In this document: piece by piece, positions 1 through 7,893 of the stretch | How positions within the stretch are numbered: position 1 is the first letter of the stretch | Layout of the letters: every line of letters starts with the position of its first letter | Origin: JAYPEY01 sp047618185 | Lineage (GTDB): Bacteria; Verrucomicrobiota; Verrucomicrobiia; Limisphaerales; JAYPEY01 | Assembly: GCA_047618185.1 (NCBI GenBank) | Contig: JBLHKZ010000147.1 | Coordinates: 1-13,905, forward strand | Reading direction: 5' to 3' | Length of the DNA stretch: 13,905 bases | Notes under the pieces: model-generated | The model's database searches: none | The model's input: the letters and a program-made list of their open reading frames with translations, nothing else | What the model was told of the DNA's origin: nothing | Program-made: the position numbers and the translations under genes

Positions 1-73
1 CTAATCTCCGGGCGCCGAATTTTCCCGCTTGCGCGTCGCGCTCGCCAATCGCATTCTTTCGCGCCGAAAAATT
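1..73. other. Leader of the aminotransferase gene
   Basis: These bases precede the preferred ATG at 74. An in-frame TTG at 29 would add 15 residues, but the family normally begins close to the ATG-encoded segment and the extension looks like untranslated leader. No Shine-Dalgarno motif is visible; only an A-rich stretch lies just before the ATG. I see no convincing promoter, and the window edge may cut it off. Confidence 0.4.
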
Positions 74-1249
74 ATGGAATACTCAATTTCAAACCGCGCC
101 GCCTCACTCACGCCGTCCGTCACCCTTGCGATCACCGCCATCGCCACCGAAATGAAAAAGGCCGGCGAGGACGTGGTCGGTTTCGGCGCCGGCGAGCCGG
201 ATTTTGACACCCCTAATCACATCAAGGACGCCGCCAAACAGGCGCTCGATGACGGCTTCACCAAATACACCGCCGCATCGGGCATCCCCGAGCTCAAGCA
301 GGCCATCGTCGACAAATTCCAGCGCGACAACGGCCTTACTTACGAACCCGCGCAGATCACGGTCGCCTGCGGCGGCAAGCATTCCTGCTACAACCTGTTC
401 ATGGCGACGTGCCAGGAAGGCGACGAGGTCATCATCCCCGCCCCTTACTGGCTGAGCTATCCCGAGATGGTCACGCTGGCCGGAGCAACGCCTGTGTTCA
501 TCGAAACCACCGACGCGGCGGAGTTCAAGGTGAGCCCCGATCAGTTGCGGTCGGCCATTACCGACAAGACGAAGATTCTTGTTCTCAATTCGCCCAGCAA
601 CCCGACGGGTTCGGTCTACACCCCGGAGGAGATCAAGGCGATCGGCGACATCTGCGTCGAAAAAGGCATCCTTATGCTAAGCGATGAAATCTACGAGAAA
701 CTGCTTTACGACGGGGCCGTCCACAAGAGCGTCGCGAGCTTCTCGGAGGAGCACAAGGCCCACACGGTTATCGCGCATGGATTCGCGAAGGAATACTCAA
801 TGACCGGCTGGCGGCTGGGCTACATCGCCGCGCCATTGCCGATCGTCAAGGCCATCAACGCCATTCAGAGCCACAGCACCAGCAATCCGACATCCTTCGC
901 CCAGAAAGGCGCGGTCGCGGCGCTCAACGGTCCGCAGGATCATCTCGCGATCTGGTTGGAGCAGTTCGACAAGCGACGCCTCTACGCATACGAACGCCTG
1001 AACGCCATGCCGGGCATCAGCTGCGTCAAGGCGCAGGGTGCATTCTACCTTTTCCCCAAGATCTCCGGCTGTGGCCTCGCCGCCCCCGAGTTTTGCGAGC
1101 GATTGCTCAAGGAGAAGTTGGTCGCGGCCGTGCCCGGCGAGGCCTTCGGCGCGCCCGGCTACCTCCGCATCAGCTACGCCACCAGCATGGAGCTGATCGA
1201 AAAAGGCCTCGATCGGATGGAGAAATTCGCCGCCAGTCTGGCGGGCTAA
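74..1249 (+). CDS. PLP-dependent aspartate aminotransferase (class I, 1-beta type)
   Basis: This 391-residue protein is a fold-type I aminotransferase that most likely moves the amino group between aspartate and 2-oxoglutarate in the cytoplasm. The N-terminal region carries the family pattern GAGEPDFDTP (about residues 38-47), followed by GGKHS, PYWLSYPEM, NSPSNPTG and SDEIYE. The catalytic lysine is Lys239 in GFAKEYSMTGWRLGY. Near the C-terminus, YLRISYATS supplies the arginine that binds the substrate alpha-carboxylate. The layout follows the Thermus thermophilus/Rhizobium AspAT subgroup rather than Escherichia coli AspC. The Lys of GGK is the residue linked in this subgroup to recognition of dicarboxylic substrates, so prephenate transamination (arogenate route to Phe/Tyr) is a possible second activity. 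I chose ATG 74 over TTG 29 because family members start at this point. The gene ends tail-to-tail with the megasynthase, overlapping it by four bases. The family call is secure; the exact substrate is not. Confidence 0.93.
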   Translation: MEYSISNRAASLTPSVTLAITAIATEMKKAGEDVVGFGAGEPDFDTPNHIKDAAKQALDDGFTKYTAASGIPELKQAIVDKFQRDNGLTYEPAQITVACGGKHSCYNLFMATCQEGDEVIIPAPYWLSYPEMVTLAGATPVFIETTDAAEFKVSPDQLRSAITDKTKILVLNSPSNPTGSVYTPEEIKAIGDICVEKGILMLSDEIYEKLLYDGAVHKSVASFSEEHKAHTVIAHGFAKEYSMTGWRLGYIAAPLPIVKAINAIQSHSTSNPTSFAQKGAVAALNGPQDHLAIWLEQFDKRRLYAYERLNAMPGISCVKAQGAFYLFPKISGCGLAAPEFCERLLKEKLVAAVPGEAFGAPGYLRISYATSMELIEKGLDRMEKFAASLAG

Positions 1250-4200
1250 CCGACGATTTGATTGCCCTCAAAGGCGGCCTTGAGCGAGCCGTCGATCACA
1301 CAGCGGTAGTCCTCCATGCGGGCGATCAGTCCGCCCTTCGAATCCAGAAACTCAATATCCGCCGTGGCCTGACGGCGCGATGCCTTCTTGATCGACGCGA
1401 CGATGCGCACGCCATCTTTAGGGAACGTTCGCTTGAACTGTCGGTAGGAGCCCACCCCCGTCGGCAGCGAAGGTTTGTCGTTCTGGCCCCAGCTCCAGAG
1501 GATCATCATCTGATACGCGCAATCGATCGCGAGGGGATCGGTGATCCAGCTTCCGCGTAACGGCCGCTTGATCCAGTCTTTAGGCGCGGGCGCGGCAGCG
1601 ACGCTCGCGGCAATCCCTGATTCGCCATTGCCCTGCAACTGAAGAATTCCCTGGAAATCCGGACCGTGAAAAAGCAGATCGCCGCCGTAAATCGCGGCTT
1701 GACCGCGGATGTCCTCGGGCAGATCGGGATTCAACCGAGCCGCTTCGGATGTCGGAGCCTTGGCTCCCAGCACGATATCGCCTCCGGCGTGAATCACTTT
1801 TCGTCCATCTTGCCAACTGATCAACTGAGTCGGCACGATCAGCGCCTCAGCCTCCGAACGCGCCGGAGCGGTCGTCACCTGAAGATCCAGCGTCGAGCCG
1901 GAATCCAACATGACGCCTTTAAAAACCTTCAGCTTGTCGATGCCCACGAATGCCATTCCGGGATGTCCGTGCATCGCGCCGTGCGCGAGCCACTCTGTCG
2001 AGAGAGCCAGCGGCATCACCGCTTTACCGCCGATGACATGCGACGTCAGACAGGGCAATTCATCGACGCTCACGGTTCGTTCAAAGGCAATCCCCTCGCT
2101 GTCGCCGGAGGGCTCCGTCTTTGCTGCCTCGGACGTCGAGCCGGAAACCGCCTCGACTCGCTTGCCAAACGGCGCCATGACGACCACTTCAACGGGCTGA
2201 CGTTCGCCGGCCGGCGTTGACAGTTCCTTGACGAGGTAGTCGGCGCCGGCGCGCGGCTCGATCAGCCCCACGCCTTCCGCCTCAAAAATTCGGCGCAACG
2301 AGGAGTCAACCATGCCGCCATTCCACGGTCCCCAGTTGACCGACACGACTCGGCAAGTCGGCCGCTTGCGGGCTTCGGACTGCGCCAACTTGTTCAAGAC
2401 TTCGTTGGCCGCCGCATAATCAATCTGTCCGACCCGGCCATAGCGACCGGTGAATGATGAAAAGAGCGCCACAATCTTGAGTTCGTCATTCGCGGTCGCG
2501 CTCAACAGCGCCTGGAGACCGTTCACTTTCGTCGAATAAACCAGCTCAAATTGCTCGGCCGTCTTGTCCTCAATACGGCGATCCGCCAGCACTCCGGCGC
2601 CATGAACGACCCCGCCGATGGGCCCATAGGTCGCGCGCACGTCGTCGACAATTTCGCTCACCGCTTTCGCGTCACGGACATCGACGGAACGATAGACAAC
2701 CTTGGCTCCCGCAGCTTCCATCTGACCCATGTTTCGCGTCATCTCGCGATTCGCCATCCAACGCCGATATTCACGTTCGACATCTTTCAGATTGCCGCCC
2801 GCGTTCAGACGGCCGTAGATGGCCTTCTTGATGTCGCTCTCCTGCGAAAGGGGCCGCAGCCACTCGGGCTCGGTTTCCGGCGCGGCGCTGCGTCCCAGCA
2901 GCACGAGCGTCGGTTGAAATTCTTTGGCGATCGCGATTGCCGTCGCTGCCGTAACGCCTCGGCTTCCTCCGGACACTACGACAACATCACCGGGCGCGAG
3001 CGGCTTTCTCGGCGTCAAATTATCGATTGGCACCGTCTGCAGCTCGATTGCGTAACGGGTCTTCCCCGCAAGTCCGACTTCAATCGGCCCGCCGCGAAAC
3101 ATCTCCTGCGCCACCGCAGCCGCCGCGCCCGCCGGATCGTTGGCCTCGGCGTCGATGTCCAACGCCTTGCAATGGACCTCGCTCCACTCATGTCGCGCGG
3201 TCTTGGATAAGCCGGCCAGACCGCCCGTCACCGGATTTCCATTGCCATTCAATTCAGCCAGCCCGAAAGCGCCGTCCAATCTTGAAACCGTAACCAATGC
3301 CGCCCCGCCAGCCTGTCCCGCATGCCGCAATCCCGGCCCGGTGAATTGAATCAATCGAAACGCTTCCCTAAGGAAGAGGCCGTCGGTCTCCTGCGCGGGC
3401 CCGACGATCACGAGGCCATCCAGACTCGCCGGCGGTTCGCCGTCCAAAAGCGTCTTGATCCTGGCTCGTCGAGGTTTGAATCCAGCCTGCTTCAACTGCT
3501 TGGCAAGCTGTTTAGCAAGCTCGGACCCGTCGTCAGCGATCCAAATCGTGGCTCCCGCCTTAAGCGAAACCGCTTCCTGTTTGGCATGACCGTTTAGCTC
3601 CACCGAAGTGAGAACTTGCCGCTGCAAATATTGTTCAATCGCTGGCGTCTCTCTCTCAGCTTCCGGGGATACCGCGGCCTCACCAGCCAGCTCAGGCGCC
3701 TTGACCGGCGACGTGGACAATTCGGCGGACGATGCAGCTTCGCCGCAAAGAAAATCCACGACCTCCTGCAACGTTTGCAGTGAGCCCAGCTGATTGGGCT
3801 TCACTTCCGGAGCCTCGGGCAAGGCCGTTTGCAGGGCAGACATGATTTCCACCCGCTTGATCGAGTCGATGCCAAGATCCGTGTCGAGGCCCATTTCCAG
3901 TCCGAGCATATCGACCGGGTAGCCGGTCTTTTCCGCAACCACTTCGAGCAATGCGGAGGCGACACGGACCGCGTCCAATCCGGAATCGCTGGCAGCCGCC
4001 ACGGCGACTGTTTCCTCAGCGGACGGGACTGAGCCTTCGACGCTTAGAAAATCAACCACCTGTTGCAGCGTTTCCAGCGAACCCAACCCGCTCGGTTTGA
4101 CCTCCGGCGCTTCAGGAAGGCGCTCCTGCAATGCGGACATGATCTCCACGCGCTTGATCGAGTCGATGCCAAGATCAGAATCAAGCCCCATTTCCAGGCT

Positions 4201-7200
4201 CAACATATCGACGGGGTATCCAGTCTTCTCCGCGACGACTTCAAGCAAGGCCAGCGCGACAGCGTCCGATGAAACTCCTCCGACGCTGGCGGCGGAAACT
4301 GAGGATTCCTGGGCGACTTCCCCGGAAGCCTCGTTCGATCCGCCGCTTAGAAAATCGACCACTTCCTGCAACGTTTGCAGGCTGCCCAGATGACTCGGCT
4401 TGATCTCTGGAGCGCCTGGCAGCTTCTCCTGCAATGCGGACATGATTTCCACCCGTTTGATCGAGTCGATCCCCAAATCTGAATCCAGCCCCATTTCGAG
4501 ATTCAGCATCTCGGTCGGATAACCGGTTTTCTCGGCGACGACGTCGAGGAGCGCCGCGGAGATTCGATCCTGGGAAATGCCATTCCCTGCGGGGTTTGAG
4601 TCGGCAACAGGCTCGCTCGACGGAACAGGCGCCGGAGCAGGAACTGACGGCGCCGGTTGACTGGCGACGACCGGTGTCGAAACGGAGACAGGGGTTTGCA
4701 AAACCGCGCCGCCATTATTAAACAGGCCGTTTTGCTGCTCGATAAGCGAATGCAGGGTGCGCTGAGCGGCTTCCTGGCCTTCGAGAAATTGTTTATGCAA
4801 CCGAGCTGTCTGCTCCTGCAAAAGCGCCAGCGCGGACATGCTTTGCCGTGTGTCTTGCAAGGCCTGTGACAATCCCGTGGGCGAAGCCGGGAACGAGCTG
4901 ATCGCAGACTGAACGGTCGGCGTCGGCCGAGGCGCCACCGGAGTTTGGGGAGTATCGGGATTTGCCACGTGTGCCGTCGTCGCGGCCAGCTCCTTCATTG
5001 GCCTCGGCGCTTTTGAAGGTCTAACGTTCATCTGGTTCGCGCCGCAAACGGAAATCGTGAGTCGCGGTTTTTTGCCGACGATCACAGTTGGCAATTTCGG
5101 CGCATTCTCGTCCCAACGCTTGAGATCGATCTCGTATCCGAGGACGGCCAGATTGCTCAGGACGTTGGCAAGATCCCATGCCCCGCTGCGTTTGCCCCGC
5201 GAGTTGTCCAACGCGATCGCGCGCACGTCGTCGTCGCTCAAGATGGATTTCACCAGGCCCGTCAGCGTCCGGCCGGGGCCGACTTCCAGGAACGTCGACA
5301 CGCCGGATTCGCGCATGGCCTTGATTTCGGAAACGAAATCGACTGGCTGGGCGAGTTGTCCCCCAAGGAGCTTGCGGGCGCGAGCGGCGGTTCGCGGATA
5401 GGATTGAGCCGTCGTATTGGCGTAAACGGGTATGTTCGATCGTGAAAATTTAACCTTGCCGAGCGCTTGTTCGAATGGTTTTTGCGCAGCCGCGACCAGC
5501 GGGCTATGAAATGCGGCGGCCACCGGCAATTTGCGATTCCAGATCGACTCCTTCTCGAACAGCCCGGCGGCCCGATCGATCTCTTCCGACTTGCCGGCCA
5601 GAACGGATTGATCGGGGGCATTGCGATTGGCAACCACCAGCTCAAGCTTTGCTTCGCGGATGAAGCTCTCAACTTGTTCTCCCGACGCCTTGACCGCCAA
5701 CATCGCCCCGCTTTCCGTCTCGCCATCTCCGTTCGCGTTGGCCATCAGCCGTCCGCGCAGGTTGGAAAGTCGGTGCAGTGTGGAAGATTCGAAAACGCCG
5801 GAGGCGCAAAGCGCGACCAGCTCGCCGTAGCTGTGGCCTGCCGCCGCGGAAGGCGCCAAGCCATAAGATTCCAGTGTCTTGAGCGATCCGAGGCTCACCG
5901 CGCCGATCGCCGGTTGAGCGACATCCGTCGCTGTCAGCTCATCCCGCTGACGATCAGCCGTGTCCTCATCGAACGCGGCATGCGGATAGATATAATCACT
6001 CAGCTTGCGGCTGGTTTCCCGCTCTTCAGAGAAAATACGATTCGACTGCTCAAGGACCTCGCGCATCTCGGGAGACTCGCAGGCCAGATCGCGCAGCATA
6101 TTGGGGTATTGCGAGCCTTGCCCCGGAAACAGGACGCCCAGGTCGCCGGTCGGTTTTCCACGACCGAATACCGCGCCCTCCGGCAACTCCCAATGGGTCT
6201 CCGTCGAATCCTTGGCCAGCATCGACTGACAATGCGCGACCAGTTTCGTCAGATCTGAGCGATCTTTTTCAACGATCAGCGCGAGCCTGAATTCCTGGCC
6301 GCCATCGAAGCTCTTTCGCGATGCAGCCGCAATCGCACGCAATTCGCGCCAGGGAAGGTCGGTTTTCTGTTCGGACAGCGCGGAACGAAGGTCTTCAATC
6401 CGGTCGCCGGAAAAAGTCAGCAGCTGAACGGCGCCGTCGCCCGGAGCCTGCGCGCGACCTGCTCCATGCTCTTCGAGCAGGCAGTGAAAATTGCTGCCTC
6501 CAAAACCAAATGAACTGACGCCCGCGCGCCGAGGATGATCGTCGGACGCGAGCCACGGGCGCTTCTCCGCGTTGACGTAGAATGGAGTCTTGCCGGGCGC
6601 CACAGCCTCGACGGGCTGATCGACCTTGATCGTTGGAGGAAGAACTTTGTTATGCAGGGCCAGCGCGGCCTTGATAATGCCGGCCGCGCCCGCAGCCGCC
6701 TTGGTGTGCCCGATCTGGGATTTCACCGAACCCAGCGCGCACCAGGGTCCTGATTCTTTCGCGCCGCCGTAGACATCGGCCAGCGCCGTCACCTCCGCCG
6801 AGTCGCCGACCGTCGTTCCAGTCCCGTGCGCCTCGACCAACTCGATCGAATCCGGAGTCACGCAGGCCTGCTCGTAGGCGCGTTTTAATGCCTTCTTTTG
6901 ACCGCCGGACTGAGGGGCGTAAACGGCGTCGCCGGCTCCGTCGCTGGAGGAGCCCAATCCGCGAATCACCGCGTAAATCTTGTCGTTGTCCCGCTCTGCA
7001 TCCTCCAGCCGCTTCAAGGCCACGATTCCAATGCCTTCGCCCAGAATCGTGCCGTCGGCGTCGGCGGAGAAGGGCTTCGCGTCGCCGGACTTGGACAAAG
7101 CCGGCGTCTTGCTGAAGCACATGTACATGAAGATATCGTTGAACGTGTCCAACCCGCCAGCAATCACCATGTCCGAGCGTCCGGCCTCCAACTCCAGCCG

Positions 7201-7893
7201 CGCGAGGTGAATCGCGCTGAGCGAACTGGCGCAAGCTGCGTCCACCACGCAATTAGTGCCGCCCAGATCGAGCCGGTTGGCGATGCGGCCCGCCACAACA
7301 TTTCCCAGCAATCCCGGAAAGGAATTTTCCTGCCAAGGCACATAGGAATCGGAAATGCGCTCCACGACATCCTCGGCGGTTTCGGGATCGACGCCGGAAT
7401 CCTTCAGCGCCTTTCGCCAGATCGGATGACCCAACCGTGCGCCCAGCGGAATGACCAGCTCAAGCGTTCCGGTGACGCCCAGGATCACGCTGGTGCGGTC
7501 CCGGTCGTATTCGCGAGCCCCTTCGCCGGCGTATCCGGCGTCGACCAACGCTCGTTTTGCCGCCACCAGCCCCAGAATTTGAGTCGTGTCCGTCGCCTCG
7601 ATATCTTTGGGAGCAATGCCGAATTCCAACGGATCAAAATCGACAGGGGAAATGAAGCCTCCGCGCTTGGCGTAGGTCATGTCCGGCGCCTTGGGGTCGC
7701 TGTCGAAGTAATCCTTCGCCGACCAGTGGGTGCCTTCAGGGATATCGGATATTCCGTCAACGCCGTTCTTGATATTGGACCAGTAGGCATCGGCGTCTTC
7801 CGCGCCGGGGAACATGCAACTGATGCCAATAATGGCGATTGACCCGGCCTGCGCCGCGCCCTGCTGTGTCTGCAATTTCAGTTTTTCAATCAT
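1246..7893 (-). CDS. PfaA/Pfa2-like iterative PUFA-type synthase (KS-AT-ACPx3-KR-DH)
   Basis: A 2,215-residue multidomain synthase that should extend an acyl chain iteratively from malonyl units. Domains in order: ketosynthase (about 18-475; Cys221 in DAACASS, His356 in EAHGTGT, His396 in GHTKAA); acyltransferase (about 585-895; Ser688 in GHSYG, His796 in AAFHS); a Gln-rich helical linker (about 1005-1058) and an Ala/Pro linker; three acyl carrier proteins with phosphopantetheine serines at 1144, 1245 and 1344 in LGIDSIKR; ketoreductase (inactive half about 1445-1625, catalytic half about 1635-1890 with GGSRGV, Ser1812/1813, Tyr1826, Asn1830); and a C-terminal hotdog dehydratase (about 1935-2205; His1952, HGPDFQG, Asp2124 in DCAYQ). 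The KS signature ENSFPGLLGNVVAGR and the long KR insertion are typical of PUFA synthases. There is no thioesterase, chain-length-factor or phosphopantetheinyl transferase domain. The ATG at 7893 overlaps the pfaD-like stop, so translation is probably coupled; an upstream GTG/TTG-type extension to 7938 would lie inside that gene and is rejected. The product is unknown. Confidence 0.93.
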   Translation of the reverse strand: MIEKLKLQTQQGAAQAGSIAIIGISCMFPGAEDADAYWSNIKNGVDGISDIPEGTHWSAKDYFDSDPKAPDMTYAKRGGFISPVDFDPLEFGIAPKDIEATDTTQILGLVAAKRALVDAGYAGEGAREYDRDRTSVILGVTGTLELVIPLGARLGHPIWRKALKDSGVDPETAEDVVERISDSYVPWQENSFPGLLGNVVAGRIANRLDLGGTNCVVDAACASSLSAIHLARLELEAGRSDMVIAGGLDTFNDIFMYMCFSKTPALSKSGDAKPFSADADGTILGEGIGIVALKRLEDAERDNDKIYAVIRGLGSSSDGAGDAVYAPQSGGQKKALKRAYEQACVTPDSIELVEAHGTGTTVGDSAEVTALADVYGGAKESGPWCALGSVKSQIGHTKAAAGAAGIIKAALALHNKVLPPTIKVDQPVEAVAPGKTPFYVNAEKRPWLASDDHPRRAGVSSFGFGGSNFHCLLEEHGAGRAQAPGDGAVQLLTFSGDRIEDLRSALSEQKTDLPWRELRAIAAASRKSFDGGQEFRLALIVEKDRSDLTKLVAHCQSMLAKDSTETHWELPEGAVFGRGKPTGDLGVLFPGQGSQYPNMLRDLACESPEMREVLEQSNRIFSEERETSRKLSDYIYPHAAFDEDTADRQRDELTATDVAQPAIGAVSLGSLKTLESYGLAPSAAAGHSYGELVALCASGVFESSTLHRLSNLRGRLMANANGDGETESGAMLAVKASGEQVESFIREAKLELVVANRNAPDQSVLAGKSEEIDRAAGLFEKESIWNRKLPVAAAFHSPLVAAAQKPFEQALGKVKFSRSNIPVYANTTAQSYPRTAARARKLLGGQLAQPVDFVSEIKAMRESGVSTFLEVGPGRTLTGLVKSILSDDDVRAIALDNSRGKRSGAWDLANVLSNLAVLGYEIDLKRWDENAPKLPTVIVGKKPRLTISVCGANQMNVRPSKAPRPMKELAATTAHVANPDTPQTPVAPRPTPTVQSAISSFPASPTGLSQALQDTRQSMSALALLQEQTARLHKQFLEGQEAAQRTLHSLIEQQNGLFNNGGAVLQTPVSVSTPVVASQPAPSVPAPAPVPSSEPVADSNPAGNGISQDRISAALLDVVAEKTGYPTEMLNLEMGLDSDLGIDSIKRVEIMSALQEKLPGAPEIKPSHLGSLQTLQEVVDFLSGGSNEASGEVAQESSVSAASVGGVSSDAVALALLEVVAEKTGYPVDMLSLEMGLDSDLGIDSIKRVEIMSALQERLPEAPEVKPSGLGSLETLQQVVDFLSVEGSVPSAEETVAVAAASDSGLDAVRVASALLEVVAEKTGYPVDMLGLEMGLDTDLGIDSIKRVEIMSALQTALPEAPEVKPNQLGSLQTLQEVVDFLCGEAASSAELSTSPVKAPELAGEAAVSPEAERETPAIEQYLQRQVLTSVELNGHAKQEAVSLKAGATIWIADDGSELAKQLAKQLKQAGFKPRRARIKTLLDGEPPASLDGLVIVGPAQETDGLFLREAFRLIQFTGPGLRHAGQAGGAALVTVSRLDGAFGLAELNGNGNPVTGGLAGLSKTARHEWSEVHCKALDIDAEANDPAGAAAAVAQEMFRGGPIEVGLAGKTRYAIELQTVPIDNLTPRKPLAPGDVVVVSGGSRGVTAATAIAIAKEFQPTLVLLGRSAAPETEPEWLRPLSQESDIKKAIYGRLNAGGNLKDVEREYRRWMANREMTRNMGQMEAAGAKVVYRSVDVRDAKAVSEIVDDVRATYGPIGGVVHGAGVLADRRIEDKTAEQFELVYSTKVNGLQALLSATANDELKIVALFSSFTGRYGRVGQIDYAAANEVLNKLAQSEARKRPTCRVVSVNWGPWNGGMVDSSLRRIFEAEGVGLIEPRAGADYLVKELSTPAGERQPVEVVVMAPFGKRVEAVSGSTSEAAKTEPSGDSEGIAFERTVSVDELPCLTSHVIGGKAVMPLALSTEWLAHGAMHGHPGMAFVGIDKLKVFKGVMLDSGSTLDLQVTTAPARSEAEALIVPTQLISWQDGRKVIHAGGDIVLGAKAPTSEAARLNPDLPEDIRGQAAIYGGDLLFHGPDFQGILQLQGNGESGIAASVAAAPAPKDWIKRPLRGSWITDPLAIDCAYQMMILWSWGQNDKPSLPTGVGSYRQFKRTFPKDGVRIVASIKKASRRQATADIEFLDSKGGLIARMEDYRCVIDGSLKAAFEGNQIVG
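3736..4581 (-). repeat. Three tandem acyl-carrier-protein repeats
   Basis: Inside the megasynthase, an ACP of about 80 residues occurs three times (approximately 4581-4339, 4278-4036 and 3978-3736 in reading order). The active serines are 101 and 99 residues apart. Each repeat carries the same core, VVAEKTGYP, then EMGLD(S/T)DLGIDSIKRVEIMSALQ split over the helix II region, then LGSL(Q/E)TLQ. The linkers between repeats are Ala/Ser/Glu-rich and not conserved. DNA identity is visibly high around the serine codons. Tandem ACPs are a hallmark of PUFA synthases, in which ACP number affects yield; three is at the low end compared with the five to nine of many marine PfaA proteins. Confidence 0.93.
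7890..7893 (-). other. ATGA stop/start overlap coupling the pfaD-like and pfaA-like genes
   Basis: On the minus strand the ATG of the megasynthase (7893-7891) overlaps the TGA of the pfaD-like gene (7892-7890). No Shine-Dalgarno motif precedes the ATG, so the megasynthase is probably translated by ribosomes finishing the upstream gene. This fixes the preferred start of the megasynthase. Confidence 0.75.

Noticed and set aside
74..1249. Aminotransferase as a chain-releasing partner of the megasynthase
   Set aside because: It is a standard 1-beta AspAT, not an alpha-oxoamine synthase, and is transcribed convergently, so there is no operon link.
3736..4581. CRISPR-like or mobile-element repeat
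   Set aside because: The roughly 300-base periodicity is in frame within the coding sequence and corresponds to whole ACP domains.
5467..6258. Long plus-strand open frame inside the megasynthase gene
   Set aside because: Antisense to the acyltransferase region; the translation is rich in Arg/Gln/His, has no domain motif, and is explained by codon bias of a GC-rich gene on the other strand.
6898..7842. 314-codon plus-strand open frame opposite the ketosynthase
   Set aside because: Fully contained in the conserved KS coding sequence on the minus strand; no recognisable protein pattern.
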